Origin: Pseudomonadota bacterium
Lineage (GTDB): Bacteria; Myxococcota; Myxococcia; Myxococcales; Anaeromyxobacteraceae
Direction of reading: 5' to 3'
DNA length: 6,136 nt
NCBI GenBank assembly: GCA_023411405.1
Contig: JAEYOU010000090.1
Location: forward strand, 1 to 6,136
Within the stretch, counting starts at the first letter, position 1, and each line of letters starts with the position of its first letter. The position numbers and the translations under genes are program-made. The notes below the pieces were generated by a model. It saw nothing but the letters and a program-made list of their open reading frames with translations, had not been told where the DNA came from and did no database searches. Shown piece by piece: positions 1-4,641 of the stretch.

Positions 1-154
1 GGAAGGCCGCGTGCCGCTCGGCCGGGCCGTGGACCGCGACCGCGGCGGCCGCGCGGCCGAGCCGGCTCAGCTCGCGGATCGCGCGGAGCACGCGCCGCCC
101 GCCCTCGCCCATGTCCACCACCACCACGCGGCCCAGCCCGTTCGCTTCCCGCAT
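1..154 (-). CDS. Partial: N-terminus of a biotin carboxylase-like protein
   Basis: This is the first 51 residues of a minus-strand gene that leaves the window at position 1. The translation begins MREANGLGRVVVVDMGEGG and continues RRVLRAIRELSRLGRAAAAV, then AVHGPAERHAAF. A short beta strand, a Gly-rich turn, a helix with R-x-L-R-A-x-R-E-L and a second strand ending in AVH match the pre-ATP-grasp N-terminal domain of biotin carboxylase and acyl-CoA carboxylase alpha chains. There the equivalent stretch reads roughly NRGEIA-x-R-x-R-x-REL followed by a V-A-V strand. In this protein the usual NRGEIA is DMGEGG, so it is a divergent member. The ATG at 154 is preceded by AAGGGG (168-163) eight bases upstream, a usable ribosome binding site; a GTG one codon earlier is an alternative. 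The ATP-grasp and biotin-binding regions lie outside the window, so the family call rests only on this N-terminal pattern. It could be another nucleotide-binding Rossmann-like domain. Confidence 0.55.
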   Translation of the reverse strand, partial: MREANGLGRVVVVDMGEGGRRVLRAIRELSRLGRAAAAVAVHGPAERHAAF

Positions 155-201
155 CACGAGGACCCCTTGTCGATTGTGTCGGCGGCGCCGTGCGAAGGAC
201 A

Positions 202-224
202 CCGTCTCCGTATGGCGGAGACGG
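202..224. promoter_or_regulatory. Perfect 9-bp inverted repeat upstream of the biotin carboxylase-like gene
   Basis: CCGTCTCCG (202-210), a 5-base spacer TATGG, then CGGAGACGG (216-224) form a perfect 9-bp stem. It lies 48 bases upstream of the ATG at 154 on minus. It could be a leader hairpin or attenuator, or a DNA operator for a dimeric repressor such as a TetR- or GntR-type protein. No U-tract follows on either strand, so it is not a standard intrinsic terminator. The structure is directly visible; the role is inferred. Confidence 0.5.
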
Positions 225-455
225 GCGGCTCACGCGCGCAAACGTGGGGCTCCTCAAATCAGATGGAACGGCCTGGCGCAAGGGAGAGTGGGGCCGCCGC
301 GCCGTCCTGTCGCGCCGTCCTCGACGCATCGCGGCACGGGGGAGCCCGAGCGCGCGGACGCGCGCAGGCGCGGACGCAGCGCGGCCTGCGGGTGAAGGGT
401 GCGCGCGCTGCGCCACCGGCAGGCGACGAGCGGGCGCGCGCTCGCCCGCGCACCC

Positions 456-511
456 GCAGTGCGAGGAGGGTGCGGAGGGGCTCCTCGCTGCGGTGCGTTC
501 ACCCAGGGTGA
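456..511 (-). terminator. Inverted repeats downstream of the STAS-like gene, possible terminator
   Basis: Two inverted repeats follow the STAS-like stop codon on minus. The first is TCACCC-A-GGGTGA (499-511), a perfect 6-1-6 palindrome about 20 bases past the stop. The second is GCGAGGAG (461-468) with CTCCTCGC (481-488), an 8-bp stem over a 12-base loop, extendable by GCA/TGC across a 2-base bulge. Neither is followed by a T-run, as is common in GC-rich myxobacterial genomes. They probably protect or end the transcript, but termination is an inference from position. Confidence 0.4.
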
Positions 512-530
512 CGTCGTGGGGCCGCAGGCC

Positions 531-944
531 TCAGGCCGCGGGCTTCGGACCTCGGGCGGGCGCGTTCACGCTCCGAGCGTTCGACTCCGCGTGCCTCGCG
601 AGCCACTGCTTGGCCTGCTCTGCGTCGTCGAACACCCCGACCGGCGCGCGGTAGTGCTCCTTGATCCCCCCGAAGATGACCTTCTTCACGCCCGTGAGGC
701 CGACCACCGCGCTCGCCTCGAGCAGCGGCGTCACCCGCGTCGCGAACTTCGTGAGCTCCTCGACCGCCTCCGGGGCGAAGTGCGTGTCCCCCACGAGGGT
801 CAAGGCGCGGGGGGAGCTGGGCTCTCGCAGGATCAGCCGCTCGGCCTCGGCCAGGACCGAGCCGTATTGATCGGGCCCGCAGCCGTCGAAGTCGATCTGC
901 ACGATGCGCTTTCCGTACGCCTGGACGATCTCGACCTTGCTCAT
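531..944 (-). CDS. SpoIIAA-like STAS/SEC14-fold protein
   Basis: This 137-residue protein begins MSKVEIVQAYGKRIVQIDF. Alternating beta strands and helices follow: VEIVQAYGKRIVQIDF, an amphipathic helix QYGSVLAEAERLILRE, strand ALTLVGDT, helix EAVEELTKFA and a basic/aromatic end, PVGVFDDAEQAKQWLARHA. The last part, F-D-D-x-E-x-A-x-x-W-L, together with the preceding AVVGLTGVKKVIFGGI, is the signature I associate with the SpoIIAA-like (STAS/SEC14) family. That family covers small cytoplasmic proteins of mostly unknown function. The C-terminal tail after about residue 119 is Arg/Pro-rich and probably disordered. No conserved phosphorylatable Ser of true anti-sigma antagonists can be assigned, and no anti-sigma partner gene is nearby. 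The ATG at 944 is chosen because upstream in-frame codons translate to Arg/Pro-rich sequence without family similarity. It has no clear Shine-Dalgarno and abuts a near-palindrome (947-962). Fold call fairly secure; biochemical role unknown. Confidence 0.8.
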   Translation of the reverse strand: MSKVEIVQAYGKRIVQIDFDGCGPDQYGSVLAEAERLILREPSSPRALTLVGDTHFAPEAVEELTKFATRVTPLLEASAVVGLTGVKKVIFGGIKEHYRAPVGVFDDAEQAKQWLARHAESNARSVNAPARGPKPAA

Positions 945-946
945 GG

Positions 947-962
947 TGTACCGGCCGGTGCA
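947..962. promoter_or_regulatory. Near-perfect 16-bp palindrome abutting the STAS-like start codon
   Basis: TGTACCGGCCGGTGCA has two 8-base halves that match at 7 of 8 positions, with a perfect 10-bp core ACCGGCCGGT (950-959). It begins two bases upstream of the minus ATG at 944, exactly where a ribosome binding site would lie, and no Shine-Dalgarno is present. It could be a repressor site, or sequester the initiation region in RNA. GC-rich palindromes arise often by chance here, so the role is tentative. Confidence 0.35.
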
Positions 963-1090
963 GGGGCCGGGCCACGGACGGGGCGTCTGTCCCGTGTTCC
1001 AGGGGCGCGAATTCACGGTGCGGCGACATCCACGCACCATGGGTAAATGCGATCGGTGGGTCCGGCCGCAGAACCCTGGACTTCGGGGGG

Positions 1091-1118
1091 GCGTCAGGCC
1101 TCGGGCGTCAGGCCTCGG
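1091..1118. repeat. 14-bp tandem duplication, two exact copies
   Basis: GCGTCAGGCCTCGG occurs twice head to tail (1091-1104 and 1105-1118), followed by GCC. It ends 12 bases from the stop codon of the minus gene at 1131. Its core CAGGCCTC also occurs at 525-532, overlapping the stop codon of the next minus gene. A seven-G run (1085-1091) precedes it. It may be a small genome-wide intergenic repeat family or a slippage product. Confidence 0.75.
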
Positions 1119-1130
1119 GCCGCGCCGCGC

Positions 1131-1682
1131 TCATGCGTCGAAGCAGTACGCCACGAGCTGACCGGGGGCCGCGGCGCACGCGTCGCGCAGCCGCGCGAGC
1201 GCCTCCAGCGGCAGCGGTGGGGGCAGGGCCGACGGGCCTCGGGCCGCGAGGCCGCGAAGGATCTCGTCGAGCGCCTGGGGGCGCAGGAGGAGGAACACCT
1301 CCTCGTCCGTACCCGGGAGCACATCCAGGCTGGAGACCGCGTCCTCGGGATCGTCGTGCAGGACCTCGGAGAGCGCGTCCCACCCGAGCCGCACGTCCTC
1401 GCCCTGGAGGCAGAGATCGTAGACGGCGTCGTTCTGGAGCTCGGTGAGCGTGGAGCCCTCGGCGAGGAGCTCGCCCAGGATCGCGAGGAAGGGGCGGCCC
1501 GAACGCGTCGCGATCCGGAGCGCCTCCGAGAACGGCCGCCGGCCCGTGGCGCTCCACGCCGGGAACCGTTCGGCGAGCAGCACGGCGAGCTCCACGACGC
1601 TCATGGCTCGGATGCGAGCCGCCAGGCCCCAGTCGAATCGCCGAAGGTACTCGGAACCCATGTGCGAGCTCGCTCCGACCAT
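1131..1682 (-). CDS. Conserved-looking hypothetical protein, mostly helical
   Basis: I do not recognise this 183-residue protein. It reads as a real gene: soluble, balanced hydrophobic and charged residues, acidic overall and rich in predicted helices (SVVELAVLLAERF, PFLAILGELLAEG, LDEILRGLA, LEALARLRDACAA). A central acidic stretch, LHDDPEDAVSSLDVLPGTDE, follows WDALSEV, and the C-terminus is GQLVAYCFDA. There is no signal peptide, membrane segment or known metal or catalytic motif. It has three isolated cysteines in the C-terminal two thirds. The start at 1682 is preferred because GAGGAC lies 8 bases upstream. An ATG at 1661 (MGSEYLRRF), with GGAG 11 bases upstream, is nearly as good and removes seven residues. 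It is divergent from the Fur-like regulator, with 132 bases between start codons, so both could share regulation, but no function follows from that. Confidence 0.75.
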   Translation of the reverse strand: MVGASSHMGSEYLRRFDWGLAARIRAMSVVELAVLLAERFPAWSATGRRPFSEALRIATRSGRPFLAILGELLAEGSTLTELQNDAVYDLCLQGEDVRLGWDALSEVLHDDPEDAVSSLDVLPGTDEEVFLLLRPQALDEILRGLAARGPSALPPPLPLEALARLRDACAAAPGQLVAYCFDA

Positions 1683-1695
1683 CCCGCGCGGTCCT

Positions 1696-1710
1696 CGCGA
1701 CCGCGTCGCG
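1696..1710. promoter_or_regulatory. 6-3-6 palindrome upstream of the hypothetical gene
   Basis: CGCGAC-CGC-GTCGCG is a perfect inverted repeat 13 bases upstream of the minus start codon at 1682. It overlaps the first base of the putative ribosome binding site. It has the same 6-3-6 geometry as the TTAGAC palindrome at 2288-2302 but a different sequence, so it is probably not a site for the same protein. Composition makes a chance origin plausible. Confidence 0.25.
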
Positions 1711-1778
1711 TGCACCGCGATCTCGGGACGAGCAGACCACGTCCGAGGGCCCCATGTCGAGGGGGAATCGCCCTTCGT

Positions 1779-1807
1779 TTGACACCGTTCCGGGCGCTTC
1801 TTAGGTC
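1779..1807 (+). promoter_or_regulatory. Possible sigma-70 promoter of the Fur-like regulator
   Basis: TTGACA (1779-1784) is a perfect -35 hexamer, notable in such GC-rich DNA. Sixteen or seventeen bases downstream lie TTAGGT (1801-1806) or TAGGTC (1802-1807), weak -10 candidates. A start site 6-8 bases beyond would fall at or next to the GTG at 1815. The mRNA would then have almost no leader, unless AGG (1803-1805) serves as the ribosome binding site of a transcript from further upstream. The -35 match is clear; the -10 is weak. Confidence 0.45.
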
Positions 1808-1814
1808 GATCGAG

Positions 1815-2246
1815 GTGGGCGCGACGATCCAGGAACGCCTCCGCAGGAGCGGCATCCAGCCCTCGCCCCAGCGCGTGGCGGTCGCGGAGTACGTGCTCGC
1901 GACGGAGGCCCACCCGACGGCCGAGCAGGTCTGGTCCACGGTGCGCGCGCGCCTCCCCGAGATCTCGCGCGCGACGGTGTACAACACGCTCAATCTGCTC
2001 GTGCGGAAGGGGTTGCTCCGCCAGGTGCAGCTCGAGGAGGGCCGGATCGGCTTCGATCCCAACCTCGCGCCGCATCACCACTTCATCGACGACGCCACCG
2101 GCCACGTGCACGACGTGCCGTGGGACGCGCTCGAGGTCCGCCGCGTGGAGGCGCTCCGCGGCGTCGAGGTGCGCGAGTACCAGGTCGTCCTGCGCGGCCG
2201 CCGCGCGCGCGCCAAGAGCGGCGGCGCGGGCTCGACGTCCGCTTGA
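1815..2246 (+). CDS. Fur-superfamily regulator, PerR/Irr-like, cysteine-free
   Basis: This is a 143-residue DNA-binding regulator. Residues 1-75 form the winged helix, with recognition helix SRATVYNTLNLL (51-62), typical of Fur, PerR, Zur and Irr. Residues 80-127 form the dimerisation domain with the HHH signature (87-89). Aligned without gaps to Bacillus subtilis PerR, the sensing ligands H37, D85, H91, H93 and D104 correspond to H33, D81, H87, H89 and D100. Asp at the last position is the PerR state rather than Fur's Glu. The PerR zinc cysteines (96, 99, 136, 139) correspond to D92, T95, R132 and S135, and the protein has no cysteine at all, resembling Irr-type members. The GTG at 1815 gives the standard length; only a weak AGG lies upstream. 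The next gene is rubrerythrin, and a palindrome between them is a likely operator. Family certain; the sensed signal (peroxide, iron or heme) is inferred. Confidence 0.92.
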   Translation: MGATIQERLRRSGIQPSPQRVAVAEYVLATEAHPTAEQVWSTVRARLPEISRATVYNTLNLLVRKGLLRQVQLEEGRIGFDPNLAPHHHFIDDATGHVHDVPWDALEVRRVEALRGVEVREYQVVLRGRRARAKSGGAGSTSA

Positions 2247-2247
2247 G

Positions 2248-2275
2248 CCGGCGCCCAAGTGGGACCTCGCGCCGG
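2248..2275 (+). terminator. Hairpin after the Fur-like gene
   Basis: CCGGCGC (2248-2254) and GCGCCGG (2269-2275) form a perfect 7-bp GC stem over a 14-base loop, starting directly after the stop codon. No T-run follows. It may separate the regulator transcript from rubrerythrin, which would then use its own promoter at the palindrome, or it may only stabilise the message. Confidence 0.35.
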
Positions 2276-2287
2276 GCGGGGCTCCGG

Positions 2288-2302
2288 TTAGACGGAGTCT
2301 AA
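2288..2302. promoter_or_regulatory. Putative Fur/PerR/Irr-type operator before rubrerythrin
   Basis: TTAGAC-GGA-GTCTAA is a perfect 15-bp inverted repeat with AT-rich ends inside a GC-rich intergenic region, 41 bases before the rubrerythrin ATG. PerR and Fur boxes are 15-bp 7-1-7 repeats beginning TTA and ending TAA, and this site fits with one mismatched pair. The Irr iron control element, as I recall it, is likewise a TTAGA-like repeat around three bases. TCTAAG (2298-2303) could be the -10 hexamer (4 of 6 matches to TATAAT), so a bound regulator would overlap the promoter and repress. The palindrome is seen directly; the binding protein is inferred from the adjacent gene. Confidence 0.7.
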
Positions 2303-2312
2303 GACCCGGACC

Positions 2313-2326
2313 GCCCCCGAGGGGGC
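2313..2326 (+). promoter_or_regulatory. Small hairpin in the rubrerythrin leader
   Basis: GCCCCC-GA-GGGGGC gives a 6-bp GC stem with a 2-base loop in the predicted 5' leader, ending 6 bases before the ribosome binding site GAGGAG (2333-2338). It may affect message stability or translation. The tight loop and GC content leave its significance uncertain. Confidence 0.3.
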
Positions 2327-2343
2327 AACGACGAGGAGCGAAC

Positions 2344-2763
<420 letters not shown>

Positions 2764-2776
2764 CCGTCGTTACTCC

Positions 2777-2837
2777 GCGCCCGTGCCCTTGCCCGTGCCC
2801 GGATTCTCCCCGGGAACGGGCGCGGGCACGGGCACGC
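2777..2837. terminator. GC-rich hairpin cluster between convergent genes
   Basis: The 77-base gap between two convergent stop codons is almost filled by overlapping inverted repeats. CCCGTGCCCGG (2792-2802) pairs with CCGGGAACGGG (2810-2820) at 10 of 11 positions over a 7-base loop. Alternatively CCGTGCCC (2793-2800) pairs with GGGCACGG (2824-2831), and CGTGCCC (2782-2788) with GGGCACG (2830-2836). The arms are built from repeated CCCGTGCCC units, so several registers compete. No T-run follows on either strand. Position and symmetry suggest a bidirectional terminator or transcript-end stabiliser. Confidence 0.6.
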
Positions 2838-2840
2838 AAC

Positions 2841-3077
2841 TCAGATCCCCTCAGCGTCCGACGGGAGATCCCCGGCGCTGTGGCTCTTCGCCTCCTCCTC
2901 CGCCTTCCGGAACTCCTCCGGGTTCTGCTCGACGTCGCGACGCGCCGCCTCGGCCTCCTGCTCCACGTCCGACCTCCGCAGGTGCTCCTCGACGCCGGCG
3001 CGGTACTGCGCGTCACCGCTCCGCGACCCCTCGCCTTCGTTCTCCGGCTCGCTCCTGGGCTGCTCCGTATCCGCCAT
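2841..3077 (-). CDS. Small acidic, highly charged protein of unknown function
   Basis: This is a 78-residue protein starting MADTEQPRSEPENEGEG. It is extremely hydrophilic. An N-terminal Glu/Ser/Gly/Pro stretch (1-24) looks disordered. A charged helical segment follows (about 25-65), with the phrase DVEQ repeated 11 residues apart (37-40, 48-51), then NPEEFRKAEEEAK. It has no cysteine, no membrane segment and no known motif. The start at 3077 is well supported: AGAGGAGG (3092-3085) is a near-ideal Shine-Dalgarno seven bases upstream. Longer in-frame starts give Arg/Pro-rich sequence instead. The strong ribosome binding site suggests high translation, as for stress-related small hydrophilic proteins, but that is a guess. 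It is convergent with rubrerythrin and divergent from the DUF3014 gene. I do not recognise a family. Confidence 0.75.
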   Translation of the reverse strand: MADTEQPRSEPENEGEGSRSGDAQYRAGVEEHLRRSDVEQEAEAARRDVEQNPEEFRKAEEEAKSHSAGDLPSDAEGI

Positions 3078-3106
3078 TGCTCCGCCTCCTCTCGCGCGCG
3101 TGCGCT

Positions 3107-3121
3107 GCAACACCAAGTTGC
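3107..3121. promoter_or_regulatory. 5-5-5 inverted repeat in a divergent intergenic region
   Basis: GCAAC-ACCAA-GTTGC lies 30 bases upstream of the minus start at 3077, in the 177-base divergent region (3078-3254) that must hold promoters for both flanking genes. It is one of the few AT-containing patches there. It could be an operator or part of a promoter for the small acidic protein. I find no convincing -35/-10 pair for either gene; GCCGGCCGGC (3161-3170) is another palindrome but is expected by composition. Confidence 0.3.
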
Positions 3122-3254
3122 GACGTGGGCGCGGTGGGACAACCGAGCCGTGCGCGGCCCGCCGGCCGGCCGCGGGGACGCCGGGTCGGGACGCCCCCTC
3201 GTAAGCCCCTAGGAGGGCCTTCGAACGCTCCGCCATTCGTGACTAGGGCATGGC

Positions 3255-4034
3255 ATGGCCTACAACGAGAGCGAGAGGCGATCCCTGTCCCGCGGTGAAT
3301 GGGCGGCGGTGGTCCTGGCGGTGGTCGTGGTCGCCGTCGCCGCGTGGGTGCTGCTCCGCAAGCCCGAGCCGCCGGCGACGCCCCAGCAGACGGCGGAGGT
3401 CGCCGCCCCCGAGGGCCAGGTCGACGCGCCCGTGGCGCCGGTGAGCGACACGGACGCGCGCGCGGAGCTCGAGAAGCTCGGCTCCGACCCCGCCTACCGG
3501 CGGTGGCTCGCCCAGGCGGACGACCTCGTCCGCCGGTGGGCCGTCCTCACCGACAACCTCGACCGCGGCGAGAGCCCGCGGAGGGCGCTCGAGTTCCTCG
3601 CGCCGAAGGGGTCCTTCCAGGTGGTGCAGCGCGGCGCGAAGAGCTACGTCGCGCCCTCCTCGTACGCACGCTACGACGAGTTCGCGGGCGCGGTGGACTC
3701 GATCGACGTCGCCACGCTCGCGGGCGTCTACCGCACCCTTCACCCGGCGCTCGAGGCTGCCTACCGCGCCCTCGGGTATCCCGGCGGCTCGCTCGACGCC
3801 GCCACGGCCCGGGCGCTGCGGCGCCTCGAGGGCGCGCCGATCGCCGACGGCGACGTGGAGATGATCCCCGACGGCGGCGTGTTCCTGTACGCGGATCCGA
3901 AGCTCGAGGGCCTCGGGCAGGTCGAGAAGCACCTCTTGCGCATGGGCCCCGACAACGAGCGGCGCATCCAGGCGAAGGTCCGCGCCGTCCGCGAGGCGCT
4001 CGGGCTGGTGACGGAGCCGGCGGCGGCGAAGTGA
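3255..4034 (+). CDS. DUF3014 family protein with N-terminal membrane anchor
   Basis: This is a 259-residue protein. Residues 1-16 are charged (YNESERRSLSRGEW) and presumably cytoplasmic. Residues 17-34 (AAVVLAVVVVAVAAWVLL) form one transmembrane helix without a cleavage site. Residues 36-64 are a Pro/Ala-rich linker. From about 65 to 250 is a DUF3014-type domain, recognised by WLAQADDLVRRWAVLTDNLDRG, a Pro-rich segment LEFLAPKGSF, SSYARYDEF (135-143), the SIDVATLAGVYRTLHPALEAAYRALGYP block and a later segment GGVFLYADPKLEGL-GQVEKHLLRMGP. The domain probably faces the periplasm. Its function is unknown; proteins with this anchor-plus-domain layout are common in proteobacteria and myxobacteria. 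The start at 3255 has AGGG (3245-3248) six bases upstream. The ATG at 3250 is in another frame. It is followed after 58 bases by the methyltransferase gene, possibly co-transcribed. Family fairly sure; role unknown. Confidence 0.87.
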   Translation: MAYNESERRSLSRGEWAAVVLAVVVVAVAAWVLLRKPEPPATPQQTAEVAAPEGQVDAPVAPVSDTDARAELEKLGSDPAYRRWLAQADDLVRRWAVLTDNLDRGESPRRALEFLAPKGSFQVVQRGAKSYVAPSSYARYDEFAGAVDSIDVATLAGVYRTLHPALEAAYRALGYPGGSLDAATARALRRLEGAPIADGDVEMIPDGGVFLYADPKLEGLGQVEKHLLRMGPDNERRIQAKVRAVREALGLVTEPAAAK

Positions 4035-4079
4035 ACGGTTCGCAACCTTGGCGCAGGACTCCGCCGCGCGCCGAGCCCG

Positions 4080-4085
4080 TACACT
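4080..4085 (+). promoter_or_regulatory. Possible -10 element just before the methyltransferase start
   Basis: TACACT matches the -10 consensus at 4 of 6 positions and ends 7 bases before the ATG at 4093, so a transcript would start at or next to the initiation codon. No Shine-Dalgarno is present between them (CCCCTCC), consistent with a leaderless message. No good -35 lies at the right distance. Co-transcription with the DUF3014 gene is the alternative. Confidence 0.3.
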
Positions 4086-4092
4086 CCCCTCC

Positions 4093-4641
4093 ATGAACCA
4101 CGTCTGCCCATGGTGGCTCGGCCCGGTCCTGGCGAGCCCGCTGCGGAAGCTCTGGCAAGACCCGCGCCGGATCCTCGCTCCCCACGTGCGCGAGGGGATG
4201 ACCGTCCTCGAGCCTGGGCCCGGCATGGGCTTCTTCACGCTCGAGCTGGCGCGGCTCGTCGGGCCCGCGGGCAAGGTCGTCGCGGTGGACGTGCAGGAGC
4301 GGATGCTCGCCGGGCTGCGCCGCCGGGCCACGCGCGCGGGGCTCCTCGCGCGCATCGAGCTGCGCCGCGCGACGGAGGACGGCATGGCGATCGGCGACCT
4401 CGCGGGCCGGGTCCACCTGGTCCTCGCGTTCGCGGTGGTGCACGAGCTGCCGGACGCCGGCCGGTTCTTCGCCGAGGTGCGGCCGGTCCTCGCCCCCGGG
4501 GGGAGGGTGCTCGTCGCCGAGCCGCGCGGTCACGTCTCGGCCGGGGAGTTCGAGGCCACGCTCGGCGCCGCGGAGCGGATCGGCCTCCGCCGCGCGCCCG
4601 GGCCGGCGATCGCGCGGAGCCTCACGGCGCTGCTGGCGTGA
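4093..4641 (+). CDS. Class I SAM-dependent methyltransferase
   Basis: This is a 182-residue soluble enzyme predicted to transfer a methyl group from S-adenosylmethionine to an unknown acceptor. A short N-terminal cap (MNHVCPWWLGPVLASPLRKL) and QDPRRILAPHVREGM precede the Rossmann-like domain. Motif I is VLEPGPGMG (38-46). The acidic residue binding the ribose is D66 in KVVAVDVQERM. A motif IV-like strand is VHLVLAFAVVHELPD, and the post-strand is LAPGGRVLVAEPRGHVS. The Cys-Pro-Trp-Trp cap followed by this UbiE-like core resembles a family of uncharacterised methyltransferases in deltaproteobacteria that I recall; the substrate is not known. The protein is shorter than UbiE or Cfa-type enzymes and lacks a substrate-binding insertion. 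There is no Shine-Dalgarno before the ATG. Its last 20 bases overlap the 3' end of the MFS gene on the opposite strand. Confidence 0.9.
   Translation: MNHVCPWWLGPVLASPLRKLWQDPRRILAPHVREGMTVLEPGPGMGFFTLELARLVGPAGKVVAVDVQERMLAGLRRRATRAGLLARIELRRATEDGMAIGDLAGRVHLVLAFAVVHELPDAGRFFAEVRPVLAPGGRVLVAEPRGHVSAGEFEATLGAAERIGLRRAPGPAIARSLTALLA

Larger units (their letters stand above)
155..530. other. Intergenic region without a convincing gene
   Basis: This 376-base gap lies between the biotin carboxylase-like start (154) and the STAS-like stop (531), both on minus. Open frames cross it on both strands. Their translations are Arg/Ala/Pro-rich, low in hydrophobic core residues and have no recognisable motif, which is what random GC-rich DNA gives. 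It should hold the promoter and leader of the minus gene starting at 154 and the terminator of the STAS-like gene. A perfect hairpin (202-224) and terminator-like repeats (456-511) are listed separately; otherwise I see nothing. Confidence 0.6.

Noticed and set aside
155..530. Small genes in the 5' intergenic region
   Set aside because: Candidate frames on both strands have Arg/Ala/Pro-rich random-like translations, no ribosome binding sites and no motifs.
1085..1118. CRISPR-like or mobile element repeat
   Set aside because: Only two adjacent 14-bp copies without spacers, and no transposase or terminal repeats nearby.
1047..2246. A 399-residue plus-strand open frame ending with the Fur-like protein, suggesting a fusion
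   Set aside because: The part before 1815 is Arg/Gly/Pro-rich and is the antisense of the hypothetical gene on minus. The Fur domain begins normally at the GTG at 1815.
3161..3170. GCCGGCCGGC palindrome as an operator
   Set aside because: A pure G/C palindrome of this size is expected by chance in this composition and is not near a clear promoter.
3243..4385. A 380-residue minus frame opposite the DUF3014 and methyltransferase genes
   Set aside because: It is Arg/Ala/Gly-rich without motifs, while the plus strand carries clear domain signatures. It is a GC-bias shadow.
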